DNA of 64,000 nucleotides from Labia minor (GCA_963082975.1 OY720350.1:38854452-38918451); one strand, 5' to 3'. Shown: positions 1-12,046, counted from the first letter of the stretch. Notes: generated by a model not told the origin, from the sequence alone. Numbers and translations are program-made.

Positions 1-47
1 AATAATTCACGATGATATGAATGAAGTGATGAGTTTGATGTTCTTAC

Positions 48-128
48 GGTGTTGAGTGCTGCATAAGCTTGATGATGCTGCAAGTAAGCAGCGGGGGCAG
101 CAGCGTAGGAGGTGATGCCGTGTGAGTA
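48..128 (-). CDS. Gene 1, third exon: cuticle-like secreted protein (gene continues off the left edge)
   Basis: On the minus strand a CAG acceptor precedes an open 81-nt exon of 27 codons, followed by a GTAAGA donor. It encodes a His/Ala/Tyr-rich stretch (YSHGITSY, AAAPAAYLQ, AYAALNT). The exon starts and ends in phase 0, which matches the phase-0 donor of the exon at 1379-1533. The two exons end in similar peptides (EVNT and ALNT), as if the exon arose by internal repetition. Ala/Tyr/Pro/His-rich short exons are typical of insect low-complexity cuticle proteins, and function is inferred from composition only. The donor shows that at least one more exon lies beyond the window. Confidence 0.6.
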
Positions 129-719
129 CTGAATGAATTAGATTCCAAACATAATGAGAATAAACCAAACATTTCCTCGTTATCCATTACCAACAAGCTT
201 ATTTAAGATTATATGCCACAATTATATATATTTAATTAAATTAGTTCTCTAAATTCAGAATTTTAATAATTATAAAATGAATGAGAATGTCTTTCACATT
301 CAATAAGATTATTCTTAATTATTAAATTAATTATTAATAAATGCATGCAAGTCGTCTCGAATCTGAGAAATAATCAATTTAATACCACTTAATTGAATAT
401 AAATTTTCTTTAAAATTTCAATTTCAAAAAAAACAATAAAAAATAAAATTATTTCCTATGATTGATAGATGAAAGTGTTTTTAATGCGTAAAAACATACA
501 AGTCGCTTTTTTCTGCAACGAATAAATATTTGTGTGGTACTTGCTTGAATGAGGTTTTCTAATTCTGCTACCGAAGTGATTCCTTAGAATATTTTTTGAA
601 TCCAATATGATCTGTTTCAATTCTTGGACAAGTTATATTATCCCAAAATTAATTATAAAAATTTTTTTTGTTCCTTTCTATCTTCCGTATATTAAGTGTA
701 TTATTATAAGTTGTTTATT

Positions 720-835
720 TATTTAAGACGCCATCCAGTCTGCGCAGGGGATACATTTTATTCTTAATCTCGTGGTCCCGGGTTCAAGTCCTGGGCCTGA
801 TAAGAGAATTTCTTTTTTTGGGGATCAAAGAAATC
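720..835 (+). repeat. tRNA-like SINE fragment, copy 1
   Basis: The segment contains a T-arm-like stem with a TTCAAGT loop (around 776-802) followed by a T-rich GAGAATTTC...TTTGGGG tail. The same order recurs at 55805-55912 with substitutions, including the CCCGGG-type T-arm and the AGAAATTTTTCTCTTTCTGGGG tail. A tRNA-derived SINE is the simplest explanation. No complete cloverleaf can be folded. Confidence 0.35.
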
Positions 836-1378
836 AAAATTGAGAAGAAAATCATGACAAAGGTTGAGATTAATTGTTGTACTGATAATACTAATACCTC
901 TACCCCGCTTGGATAGCAACTTGCAACTTGATAGTTGGTGTCCTTCGATAGGATGTAGGAAATGGTTATTTGTTTACTTATATGTTTAAGTATACTTTGT
1001 GTATTTTTTTAACGACCAGCTAAAAGAAACTTATCCATTCTCTTTTTCTATTTTTCAAATGTGAAGTCGAGGGAATGATCCTCGCCAAGTTCATGTGATT
1101 TATAATTTAATAAAAAGAATATTTAATAAAATATAAAATAAAAAAGATATGTAATTGGAAAATATTATAATATATTTATTATATATATATATACATATAT
1201 ATAAATTACATTTTGGAAATTTAATTCAAATAGATGATATAAATATTTGATCATTTCTATGGTGTATTTGAAATTTATTCAATATTCATTTGTTAGTATA
1301 ATTAATATGCTTTGTTGTTGTTAATGATTTTCACTATCCCGTTATGATAAATGATGATATACTGAGCAGCTGACTTAC

Positions 1379-1533
1379 TGTATTAACTTCAGCAAGGGCT
1401 GGAGCCACTGGAGCTACATATTCGACACCTGCAGGGTTCAAATAGGGCAAATTCACAGCCACATGGGATCCACCGGCGCACACTGTAAGAGCAACACTCG
1501 ATAAAACTGCCAACACCCCCAACATCTTGCGTT
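1379..1533 (-). CDS. Gene 1, second exon with start codon and signal peptide (cuticle-like protein)
   Basis: The minus-strand exon has a TTTTGCAG acceptor at its 5' side and a GTAAGT donor at its 3' side. The start ATG at 1523-1525 sits 8 nt into the exon, so the first 8 nt would be 5' UTR. The 49 codons begin MLGVLAVLSSVALTVCAGG, a clear hydrophobic signal peptide, followed by a mature region rich in Val, Ala, Pro and Tyr (NLPYLNPAG, EYVAPVAPALAEV). The exon ends in phase 0 and joins cleanly to 48-128. The ATG was chosen because it gives a complete signal peptide. If an upstream coding exon exists, RK could precede it. The likely role is a structural component of the extracellular cuticle. 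No chitin-binding R&R consensus is visible in the part inside the window. Confidence 0.65.
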
Positions 1534-1801
1534 CTGCAAAATAAATTTATTCTCAATTAGAAGGTAGGTTTGTTTCTAGATATTCTTGAATATTTAATAT
1601 TAAATATAATATATATATAATATATTTATATTTAATATTTAATATTTTCATTCTTAACTTTTTTTTAAATTACAACTTTGAAATCAAGTATTCACACTTA
1701 ATATAACATATTTAATAAATTGTTTAACACTATTTTATGCAAAAAAATTGATTTAAATATTTTCACATTTTAATGATATACTTTATTTAAATTAGCTTTT
1801 T

Positions 1802-2168
1802 ACTATCTCACCAGAGATAGTATAGCGATCACGAAAATTTTTGATGTTGAGATTTTGATGTTTTTATACGTTTTGAAGGTTCCTGAATCATTTTCACTAA
1901 GATTGAGAAAAATGTCTGAGTGTATATGTGTATGTAGGTATGTAGAGAAAATTACGCAAAAACAGTTTGAGCTAGAATCATGGAATTTGGTATACGGATA
2001 TTATACAAAATTCGTAGTTTTCTATCAATTTTTGAGAAATGTAACTCAACCGGAAGAGGGTCAATTAACAAATAATTTTTAATTTATAATTAATTAAATT
2101 TAATTTAAATATAATATAAGTTAATTAATACAATTCAAATTGCGAGATAGTCGAGTGGAGACACTCAG
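1802..2168 (+). mobile_element. H-A copy (Helentron-like, internally deleted)
   Basis: It begins ACTATCTCACCAGAGATAGT and ends with GCGAGATAGTCGAGTGGAGACACTC, the two diagnostic ends of family H-A. It keeps the AAGGTTCCTGAATCATTTTC block and the GTTTGAGCTAGAAT block, but lacks about 250 bp of the right half that full copies carry. The short 75-codon ORF here is an accidental reading of the repeat. Confidence 0.8.
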
Positions 2169-2985
2169 GATTTTTAATTTACTATTATTATCCAAGTAAT
2201 TACAATTTTTTAAAATTTCACTAGCATTTAAAATTTAAAGATTTAAAAACACAACTGGATCTTAATTGAAATATGATTGTGGTAAGTGATAGTCATGTGA
2301 TATGCTCGTTCCTTTAAGTTTATTAAGTATATTACGAAAAAATTGCATCTGACTCCAATTTACAACCTAATCTACCTTGAGATATACCTGCTTAAAATTC
2401 AATTTGTTAATATTATTGCTCAATAATTGCCGATCCCCTAAATAAATACATTTAGGTAATAAAAAGTTGGAAGCATTTTTATTTTTTTTATTTTATTTTA
2501 ATTAATAATATTTATTTGATCATCAGTGAGAATACACTTAATTTTAAAAATAAAATTTAATTAATTAGATATTTAAATAAACAATAAAAATAAGAATTAA
2601 ATGTTTTTTCAATATTTTAATAAAATATATTTCTAAATTCTGCTACTAAAGAATTAAAGTTATTAAAACTTTCTTTTAATATCAGATACTTCATTTCTAT
2701 AAGAATTTAATTTAATTTAAATAAAATAAAATAATTGCTGATGCTTTTATTTATATAAACTATTTAAATAAAATACATGCAAATTTGTATATATTGTTAA
2801 TACAAAATTGACGCTTACTTAGATAAGTAAGTAATAGAAACAATAATAGTTATCCCCGTGAGAGTAGGCAACCAAATCACTTTATAATTTATCCCGATTA
2901 TAAATCTATTTATAATAAAAATCGACATCAACCTCTACATAAAAAGTTAAATATTCAAATTAAAAAGAAGTGAAAATAAAATTAG
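2169..2985. other. AT-rich non-coding
   Basis: This stretch holds AT-rich sequence between two H-A copies. No ORF with coding character, RNA gene or recognisable repeat was seen. It lies inside the proposed first intron of gene 1. Confidence 0.5.
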
Positions 2986-3598
2986 CTGGAGTGTCTCCAC
3001 TCGACTATCTCGCAATTTGAATTGGATTAAATAACATAATATATTATATTTAAATTAAATTTAATTAATTATAAATTAAAATTAATAAATAATATTTATT
3101 TAACCAGCGCATATTTGGCTCTTTGTTGATGGAACCACGTAACGCGTTGGCGTGTGAGATTTACAGTGTTAAAAAATTAATTCTCGTACTTTCAGCGATT
3201 CAATCAAGCTGAAATTCTATATATAGCAGTTTTATACAATTTTTAATCATGTGAAAAATTATCAAACATATATTTTTACTTTTATGGCAACTTTAGAGGA
3301 AAAAAAATCAAAACGTTGTATGTAATCACTCTCTTCCGGTTGAGTTACATTTCTCAAAAGTTGTTAGAAAACTACAAATTTTGAATAATGCCCATTTACC
3401 AAATTTCATGATTCTAGCTCAAACGTTTTTGCGTAATCTTTTCTACATACATATACACATACACACACACAGAAAGAGAGAGAGACATTTTTCTCAACCT
3501 TAGTGAAAATGATTGAGGAACCTTCAAAACGTATAAAAACATCAAAATCTCAACATCGATAATTTTCGTGATCCCAATACTATATCTGGCGTGATAGT
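2986..3598 (-). mobile_element. H-A copy, full length
   Basis: A near complete element of about 613 bp in reverse orientation. The 3' hairpin side (CTGGAGTGTCTCCACTCG then ACTATCTCGC) lies on the left and the 5' end (TATATCTGGCGTGATAGT) lies on the right. A short CA/GA microsatellite lies about 110 bp from the 5' end, as in the other copies. There is no coding capacity. Confidence 0.85.
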
Positions 3599-5285
3599 AA
3601 AAAAGAATTAAATTTTAAATTTTAAAATAAGCTGATAGAAAAAATATCGATGATCGATAAAAATCCTATAGACGTATAGACCCCTCCGAGAGTTCAGAAG
3701 GCCAGCATGAATTTGACTTGAGCAGTTAATAACGGAAACAACAAAAAATATAATATATGTTAATATACGTAGGTATGAAATTTTGCAATAATTTTATAAA
3801 TTCCATTACTACATATAATAAAAAGTTAACGGTTTGATATATAGATTTCAAAACAACTATTTAAACCTATATTCATAATGTATTATTATTTTATATGATA
3901 ATTATATTTAAATTTATAGAAATATAAAATAAGCTATTAATAAGCTTACGAAATATAATAATGAATAAAATTATTGGAAAAGTTAAATATACATAAGACT
4001 ATATATTATAGAAGAAAAAAAAAACTTGTTTTAATGTTCTAATTAGAGCGATTAAATCGCCCCAGTCACCTTATCACTCGCAAATACGAATAAACCCCGA
4101 CAGTTTTCCTGTCGCCCTTGGTTTTTTTGCCTCTCCTTTAAACAAGGACACTTCTCTTTTAAATATACACCTTATAATAAATACATAAACACATTATCAA
4201 ATTTTTGGATAATTTTTTAATTAATAAACATGAATTAAAATTATTTATTATTGTTATTATAAATTTTATTATTACTTGTCTATATATGTGTATATATAAT
4301 AATTAAAAATGAAATCTAAATAAAACATAAAATTATATGATAATTAATATTTATTTAATTCGTTAAATAATTTAACAGGATTTGTTGTAATTTAGTGGTT
4401 ATAGTTCTGATTCATCAAATTTTGAGGTCAAGGAATTAAACCCTAAGTTCAAAATGTGCAAAGGCTGAAGAAATTGAGCACTACAATTAAAAAAAAAATA
4501 ATGATTTGTTAATAATTTTAAAAAAAAATATATAAAAATCCAAATAACTTTATTGGAATGCTTATATTATTAATAAATAATCAATTGCAGAGAATTCAAT
4601 GATTTTTAAGAGAAAAAGAGCTAATAATGATTATTATATTTTTGAAAAATTAAATAAAAATAAAATAAAATTGCAAAATTATTGTAAAGAGGGTTCAATA
4701 TTTTTTTAAAATTTTTTCTCTCCCGTTCATTTCAATTCTCTTCAATTAATATATACTTATTAATTTATTTTATTGATTTGAATCATTCTGATAAAATATA
4801 AAGACGCAGATTCTACTTTTCTTAAACTACTTTATTATAAATAGTGATTTCACTTTTTATATACTAAGATAAAATTGAAAAAATGAACAAAATTTTTGGA
4901 AATTTTCATCAATTCAAATAAAATGAAAATATAAATGTATATAATTATTCTCCTTCCCCTTAAATATCAAAATGAGTAGGTTTTTTTTGTAAAGATTTTT
5001 TTAATAAGTTTTTTTTTATCTGAAGGACGATATCTTAATTAAGCAATATAATATAATTGTTTTTGTCAATGATGGATTTGATTTATATATTAGGTACAGA
5101 TAATCCCTACAATGATTAGTAGATATTGCATAATTCACCTTGAATAATTAAATTATCGTGAAATTTTCATCATCTAAAAATTAAATAAAATAGCTATAAT
5201 TACATTTTTTTGAAAGAAGAGATAAATATAATATTGTATCACAAAAACAAAACAAATTTACTACTTCTCGGTATCACTAATATAC

Positions 5286-5287
<2 letters not shown>

Positions 5288-5357
<70 letters not shown>
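5288..5357. repeat. (TTA)n microsatellite
   Basis: More than twenty uninterrupted TTA/ATT triplets. Read on the plus strand they give an artefactual poly-Leu ORF. Confidence 0.95.
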
Positions 5358-5363
<6 letters not shown>

Positions 5364-5394
5364 TTTATATATTAACCTATATATCTCTCAATCT

Positions 5395-5490
5395 ATCTAT
5401 CTATCTCACTGAATTTGGAAAGTTCTTTGCCGCAGCAACCACATTCCTCCAACCATCACTATCCTCAGCTACCCCTCCAACTCCTATTCT
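5395..5490 (-). pseudogene. GATA-tailed LINE, 3' end fragment
   Basis: The CTATCTATCTAT tract followed by GCCGCAGCAACCACATT is the reverse complement of the 3' end of the LINE family at 31053. That end encodes VVAAAKNFRV and is followed by a GATA-type tail. Only the last 25-30 codons remain and the frame is degraded. Confidence 0.6.
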
Positions 5491-6187
5491 TTTTTTATAA
5501 TGTATATATATATATATATTATATTCTCTTCCTACCACTTTTTTGGACTACTATATATACTAAATATTAATTTATATACCTATAGACTGAATAAAAAGCG
5601 AATAGAGATTATAAATATGAAGGTTATACTATCATAATGAATTATTATTGATTAAATTTCAAATAAATTTTCATAAACCAAATGATTGAATTATATATTA
5701 ATCATTGATAATTTTTCCTAACTTAAATGATAATTTATAAAATATTAAAAAAACATAATATGTTATATTATTACTAATGGCATCTTTTAGTTTTATAGTT
5801 TTAATAAAATTAAGTTAATCAATTATTTTTAATATAACTGTTAAATTTGAATAGAATTAATGATAAATTTTTAATTTCATAATTTGTAATATTATAAGTT
5901 ATTATTTCAAAAGAAGATTTATTCTTATTTTTTTGTTAATTTTGGTTGTTCATAATTTAATTAATAATCTAATTAATTTAAAATTAACATAATTATTTAT
6001 TAATCGAAGGGTTGAATTAATTATATTATTATCCAAAATCTAAACTAATGTAAAATTTATTATTTATTTAATAATATATCGGTATATGAGAGAACTAGGT
6101 CGTTAAGCTTAAGCGAATGGTTAATAGATTTGTTCTTAAGCGATGATAATGGAAGTGAAGGGTGGAATGAAAAAGGAGGCCACTCAC

Positions 6188-6254
6188 CAACGGTGGTCCG
6201 TACACACACGAGAAAGAGAGTGTCTTGTCTGGAGGCTGCGGGTGGGTTTATATA
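6188..6254 (-). promoter_or_regulatory. Probable TATA promoter and non-coding first exon of gene 1
   Basis: On the minus strand a TATATAAA box (6247-6254) is followed about 30 nt later by a plausible start region (CAGACAAG). A roughly 38-nt leader without ATG then ends in a strong donor, GTTG|GTGAGT, with its GT at 6186-6187. The surrounding 120 bp is much less AT-rich than the neighbourhood. The next acceptor downstream that opens a signal-peptide ORF is at 1533, so this is the best candidate promoter for gene 1. That implies a first intron of about 4.7 kb. The link is inference and needs transcript evidence. Confidence 0.5.
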
Positions 6255-6259
6255 CGACA

Positions 6260-8320
6260 CGTGATAGATTCGCAGCTGGCCAATCACAGTGTTCTTTCTT
6301 TGCCACCACTACCACCCTTAGATGCCTACACAGATCTAGGATACAAATCTATAGACAAATCAACTTTATTTTTTTTTTTTTTTTATATAAGTTCATTTAA
6401 GATGCGCCATGATATTGTAGATTTGCAATTTCCTTGTCTATTCAATCGTCCCACTAATAAAATTTAACCCTAATTTTTATCCAAAAACCAGAATAGTTGA
6501 CTAATCTCAATTATATCGTTAAAAAATAATTTTTAAAATATTTATATGTCATTCTTTATATAATAATAATAATAAACCTTAATATCTTATTATTAATGAA
6601 TATTCCTCATTCAAAATAATTTATAAAATTTATTTTATTATTAATTCATAAAAAGATAAAATTATGGGAAGTTTTACTAATAGGAAATAATTTAAATAAT
6701 AAATATATTAATAAACTAATATATTATTATTATTATATTATTTATTATTTATATTATAAATATATTAATAAAATATGATTTAATTGATCACAGTCTATTT
6801 ATTTAATTATTTATTTTTCAATTTTTTTAAGAAATTTAAATAATCATGGATCTAAGTATATTTTAAAAGGAAGTGATTTGGAAAATTGGTAGTTTAAGGA
6901 TTAACTAAAATGTCATAACTTACCTCTTCTTCTTTTATAAGTTAAAAATTTATATAAAAATAATTTTATATAATTTTATATTTTTTAAATATTTTATTTA
7001 AAAAAGCTTTAAAGAGAGAATATTCGCATCGTAAGGAGTAAATTATTAATATAAAATTATTTATTATGGTAGTATGCTTTATTCAAGAGGAATATAATCA
7101 AGAAACATTTTACATTATTGTTATATATATATATATGAATTTATATATACAAAAAACTAAACCTATTTTGAGGGTGATGGTGTTTTTAGGTCATATTTAT
7201 GAAAGATAATTTTATTTATTAGTGAAAGAAAATTAAACATTCATAAGTATTTAATGAACATTTTTGATATTGAAATGAAATTCATATAATAATATTAGAA
7301 ATATATGAAATATTTTTATTTTAATATTTCAACATTGCTATCTTCAAACTGAATACTTCTAATGACTACAGACAGAGACAAAAATTAGTATTATGGTTAT
7401 ATTATAACAATAGCAATATTATAATCATAATTAGACCAGGAAAACCTTTAATAAATTTTTTTCCAAAATGGATGAAAAATTATTCTAAAATTCTAAAAAA
7501 TTTAAATGTATATTTAATAATAATCATATTTCCAATTAAAAATATATGTACTGATAAAAATTACAATTAATATTATTATTATTATTATTATTATTTTTCT
7601 TTTTAATTTATTATATAACTCTTATTGGGTAATTACAACATTATCTAAATACGAATAAAATATACATTATGGAAAGTTCATTAGTAAAGTGTAATTAAGT
7701 GAACTAATTTTCAAGGCATTACTATTTATAAAATTACATTTAAGTATTTATCTTCAGTAATAATTCTATTTCAGAGGTAGGTAAACTTCCCTATTGAAAA
7801 TAAAAATCATGTTTCAAGATAAATATGTTTAGAATTGTTAAAATATCTCACTAAAATTCAATAATTGTCCAATCATTTCCTTAAATAGAGTGAAAACTTA
7901 AGAAGAATTAGTATGAAAAAAACATTAAAAATAATTTTATCATTACATTTACAGATATTTTTATAAAATACACGTATTACCAATTTCATAATAATTAGAT
8001 ATCATAAATATAGCATTTGAACTAGATTTTATTTTAAGCGAAATTAAAAAAGTATTTAAAAATTGTTAAGATTAGGAATATTATAATATTATAGATATTA
8101 TTGATGTTACAAGACAAAAACATTAACAATTTTAATATTTAATTATGTATAGATACAGAGCTCTCAAATTTCAAAAATTATAACTTAAATATTTGATTTA
8201 AAATATTATTATAATTAAAAGCTATTAAATGAATAAATATTGTAAATATTTTATTAAATTTTATTAAATTAACATTTTATTTTTAAATATATTAAATGTT
8301 TAATATTTGTCCTATATTTT
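6260..8320. other. AT-rich non-coding upstream of the gene 1 promoter
   Basis: Long AT-rich sequence with short (AT)n and (TTA)n tracts (for example near 7120 and 7570). No coding or RNA feature could be supported. Confidence 0.45.
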
Positions 8321-8321
8321 T

Positions 8322-8941
8322 ACCGACCGTCGATAGTAAGGGAGGTATTGTTTTCATACCAAATGTGGAGATTTTTACATATCTCTACGAATCATGCATT
8401 TTTCTTAACAGAAAAAAGTATTTTTAGCATGATGTCTGTCCGTCCGTCTGTGTGTACGTATAGATGTGTACAGCTTGAACGGCTCAACGGATTTTGATGA
8501 AATTAGATATATTTACTTAATGCATCAGTCTGATGAATTGATCAACTTTTGGTGCAAATCCGGAAACCGGAAGTGGTAGTACTACCGATCGACGATAGGA
8601 AGGGAAGGGTTATTTTCACACCAAATTTCACATGAGGAGATTTTTTACATATCTCCACGAATCATGCACTTTGTATTGGTTTTATCCTCGGGGAAAAATC
8701 ATCTTCATTAGTTTTTTCTTAATTTAAAATTATATGACGTCACTCAGCCCTTCATGACGTCGCAGTCAGCGCCTCCTTATATATTATAAATAAAATAAAA
8801 TTTAAAATATTTACGTTATATCCAAACAGATGTTTTTTATTGCACTAATAGACACAATAAAATTATTTGAAATTGTTTCTGTAGCTGGAAATTAATTTAT
8901 TTCAAACCGTCGGTCGGTTCTGTACCTGTCCACAAGTCAAC
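8322..8941 (+). mobile_element. H-B copy 1 (Helentron-like, full length)
   Basis: It starts ACCGACCGTCGATAG and ends with CCGTCGGTCGGTTC plus a hairpin-like ACCTGTCCACAAGT, so the start motif recurs inverted next to the 3' hairpin. A central GTCTGTCCGTCCGTCTG microsatellite is followed by a GCTCAACGGATTTTGATGAA block. An 80-90 bp segment is present twice in direct orientation (8322-8400 and about 8582-8672). Two TGACGTCA-type palindromes lie at 8735 and 8754. Confidence 0.8.
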
Positions 8942-10840
8942 ATATTACATTTAGTGGTTGAATTGTTAAATTGTTAAATTTTTTATTTTTTAAACTCATT
9001 AAATATACCGATAAAACCTGATGTTATCTTAATCGTTATAGCCCAGGCCCGCTGAACTTTAGATAAAGGATTTGTACTTCATCAAATTAACTTCTATTTA
9101 AGATTAAATAATGAATTTAAAATTATTTTTCTCTAATGTTATAAACGCGATAATCTTTCTAACTACTAAACCAAATTCGATTTCTTGACACTCAATCTAC
9201 CGCTTTAAGTGTCAACTTTATAATGATCATTGTTGTTAGTGTTGTTCTAGTAGTGACTCTACGATCTGTATTTCCGGAGTAATTTGATTTGTGAAAAATG
9301 CTGCGACCTTTTTATTCTATTATACTACTCATAAATCATAAAATACAAGAATTCATTTATTCATTAATTTTTAATTTTTTAATCTCTTTTATGAAGAAAT
9401 CCTGCTCTTAGTATTAGTTTATTATTATTTTTTTTTAAATTGTTTATAACTTTATAATTTCATTAATTATTATAAATTATATATTCAAATTACGAATATA
9501 GAATTTTCTCATATATGGTAATTAAAATTCATGAACATGATAAAAATTTCGATTTTGGTTTTATGTTTTTAATCAAATATATTTTCAAATATTATTATTA
9601 TTATTTTAATTATTTCTTTACTATTTAAAAGAAAATGAAGGTTATTTAATAAAAGAATTACAAATTGATAAAATATGAATAGAATGTTAACAAAAACAAG
9701 AATACTAGCTAAATTTAGAAAGTATGTAGGTACAAGATATCCTGCTCTTTAAACGTCAATACAATACTATTTATAAAAGAACCGGAACTAGTAGAAGGGT
9801 GAAGTATTTATAATGGTAATAAATTTCTTCTATATATAAATGTATATTGTACCAAGTATGTTCTCACCTTCACTCTGTTCTATGCATATGATTGTAACCT
9901 CTTAAATGATACCAGTTATTCATTTTAACACCGTTTAGTTTTAAAGGGCAGGGTTGTCCAATGCTTACTCATAAATGTGTTCTATAAGATATTTTTTGTA
10001 TGTATCATACATTTTTTTTTTCTTATATTCTTTTATGTTTTGAAATTTACTAATTAATGAAATTCAATTAATATATATTGATACATGTCCTATAAAATTG
10101 TACAATGATTTAAAAATAAGAGTAACAGTTAGGTATATTATTATCAAAACCTCTTCTTAATGACCTTCTTTAGTGTCTCAAAATTTAATGGAAAATACGA
10201 AAATTTGTTATATTAAATTTTAAAATTTAAAAGAAATTTTTATTATAATAAAAAAAATCAATTGGCATCTTTATTTTCCGGCACATGGTATCGAGGTACA
10301 GCTCGCTATTAATAAAATACTATATGAAATGAATATTATATCAGTTAAATAATAATTATTTAAAATATATTTTATTTTTATATAATAAAAATTTATTTTT
10401 GAAAATAATTTCAAGATTTCATTCATTCTTTTCTTGATTTATAATAAACTTTTTTTTTTTTAATAAATAAATTTATTGAAAATCTTCTTCAAAAAAGGGG
10501 AAATCGAACTATAATAATTATTAAATTTGTAATAGATACCTTAGCAAATAGAAAGAAAAAAATATAGTTATTGAAAATTATTAAAGTATTTATTATTTCT
10601 AAATCTAAAAATGGTATTCGTGAAATGATTTTTTTTTTCATAGCTTAATCACAGTTATACTCCATGATCGTAGTAAAGATCAAAACTAAAGGGAAGAGAG
10701 AAGCCAGGGTTTTTTCAGTTATAACATTTAAACAAAATACGAATTAAAATTATTTTAAAAAATTATATAAAATTAAAAAAATAAAGTAATTTGTTTATAT
10801 TCTTTTTTACTGAAAAAAAACAAATTCATATATTAAGAAA
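8942..10840. other. AT-rich non-coding
   Basis: No gene or diagnosable transposon was recognised. A few less AT-rich patches (9030-9060, 9880-9960) show no ORF, TATA-exon structure or terminal repeats. Confidence 0.4.
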
Positions 10841-10924
10841 AAGACTGACCTTTCGGAATTTACCTTTATAAAAGACGATTTCTTTATTCCAGTGTGAAAA
10901 GGCAAAAATCAAAATTAAATCAAA

Positions 10925-10997
10925 GCCTGGATAGCTCAGTCGGTAGAGCATTAGACTTTTAATCTAAGGGTCCAGGGTTCAAGTCCCTGTTCGGGCG
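10925..10997 (+). tRNA. tRNA-Lys (anticodon UUU), copy 1
   Basis: The 73-nt sequence folds as a canonical cloverleaf. The acceptor GCCTGGA pairs with TTCGGGC and there is one G-T pair. The D arm is GCTCAGTCGGTAGAGC, the anticodon stem TTAGA/TCTAA holds the loop CTTTTAA with anticodon TTT, and the T arm is CAGGG-TTCAAGT-CCCTG. Internal A and B boxes for RNA polymerase III are intact. A run of 13 T begins two bases after the discriminator base and serves as terminator. CCA is not encoded, as expected for a nuclear gene. This unit is separated from the next by an inserted fold-back element. Confidence 0.97.
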
Positions 10998-11117
10998 ATT
11001 TTTTTTTTTTTAATTTAATTATAATTTTTTTATTGCATATTTATAGGTATATATTTATATTATTTTAATGAACCTTAGATATTTTGTATATATTTTTTTA
11101 TTAAAAAAAACAAACAA

Positions 11118-11552
11118 GGTAATTGTTGAATTTAACCCCGTGAGGTAAGGGAGGTTAATTACTTTACCAAACTTGTTTCATTAAATAGTCATAATCATCC
11201 TTTCTTAGAAATTTGCATGGGCATCTTATATTTTTCTATATATTTTTAGATAAAAAAGATTGAAATTTTAACATGTATTCCAGTTAACCTTATTTTGACT
11301 GCCATATTGCCATTATAGATTGGTTCAACCATTTGGCCTCTAGAGGGCAGCACCTATAATCGCAATATAGCTGTCAAAAAAGGTTAACTGGAATACATGT
11401 TAAAATTTCAATCTTTTTTATCTAAAAATATATAGAAAAATATAAGATGCCCATGCAAATTTCTAAGAAAGGATGATTATGACTATTTAATGAAACAAGT
11501 TTGGTAAAGTAATTAACCTCCCTTACCTCACGGGGTTAAATTCAACAATTAC
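11118..11552. mobile_element. Fold-back transposon inside tRNA-Lys unit 1
   Basis: Left and right arms of about 180 bp are near-perfect inverted copies, starting GGTAATTGTTGAATTTAACC and ending with its complement ...TTCAACAATTAC. A central 60-70 bp contains CTCTAGAGGGCAGCACC. An 8-bp duplication ACAAACAA flanks it at 11110-11117 and 11553-11560. The 435-bp element plus the 8-bp duplication equals the 443-bp excess of the first tRNA spacing over 303. There is no ORF, so it is a non-autonomous DNA element. The 8-bp duplication suits hAT or a related superfamily. Confidence 0.9.
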
Positions 11553-11670
11553 ACAAACAAATTTGTCTTTCACATATAAAAAGAAAAAGGTCGACCTTTT
11601 GGAATTTACCTGAAAAAGGAACGATTTCTTTATTCCAGTGTGAAAAGGCAAAAATCAAAATTAAATCAAA

Positions 11671-11743
11671 GCCTGGATAGCTCAGTCGGTAGAGCATTAG
11701 ACTTTTAATCTAAGGGTCCAGGGTTCAAGTCCCTGTTCGGGCG
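11671..11743 (+). tRNA. tRNA-Lys (anticodon UUU), copy 2
   Basis: Sequence identical to copy 1 over all 73 nt, with A box, B box, UUU anticodon and downstream T-run preserved. The upstream 60 bp is the same as in copies 3 and 4, so any upstream promoter contribution is shared. Confidence 0.96.
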
Positions 11744-11973
11744 ATTTTTTTTTTTTAATTTAATTATAATTTTTTTATTGCATATTTATAGGTATATATT
11801 TATATTATTTTAATGAACCTTAGATATTTTGTATATATTTTTTTTATTAAAAAAAACAAACAAATTTGTCTTTCACATATAAAAAGAAAAAGGTCGACCT
11901 TTTGGAATTTACCTGAAAAAGGAACGATTTCTTTATTCCAGTGTGAAAAGGCAAAAATCAAAATTAAATCAAA

Positions 11974-12046
11974 GCCTGGATAGCTCAGTCGGTAGAGCAT
12001 TAGACTTTTAATCTAAGGGTCCAGGGTTCAAGTCCCTGTTCGGGCG
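11974..12046 (+). tRNA. tRNA-Lys (anticodon UUU), copy 3
   Basis: Identical cloverleaf 303 bp after copy 2, followed by a 12-T terminator. The antisense strand yields an apparent 66-codon ORF spanning the unit. The same ORF recurs 303 bp further on and is an artefact of the array. Confidence 0.96.

Larger units (their letters stand above)
3600..6180. other. AT-rich non-coding, proposed gene 1 intron
   Basis: Mostly homogeneous AT-rich sequence. The only features recognised are a slightly GC-richer patch at 4050-4140 of unknown nature, a (TTA)n tract at 5288-5357 and the LINE tail piece at 5395-5490. Confidence 0.45.

Noticed and set aside
784-806. tRNA gene near 780
   Set aside because: Only a T-arm-like stem is seen, shared with 55840. 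It is better explained as a SINE fragment.
5210-5500. 96-codon poly-Leu ORF
   Set aside because: It is a reading of the (TTA)n microsatellite running into a LINE tail fragment.
11800-12000. 66-codon antisense ORF, repeated at 12103-12303
   Set aside because: It is the reverse strand of the tRNA-Lys array. It repeats only because the unit repeats.
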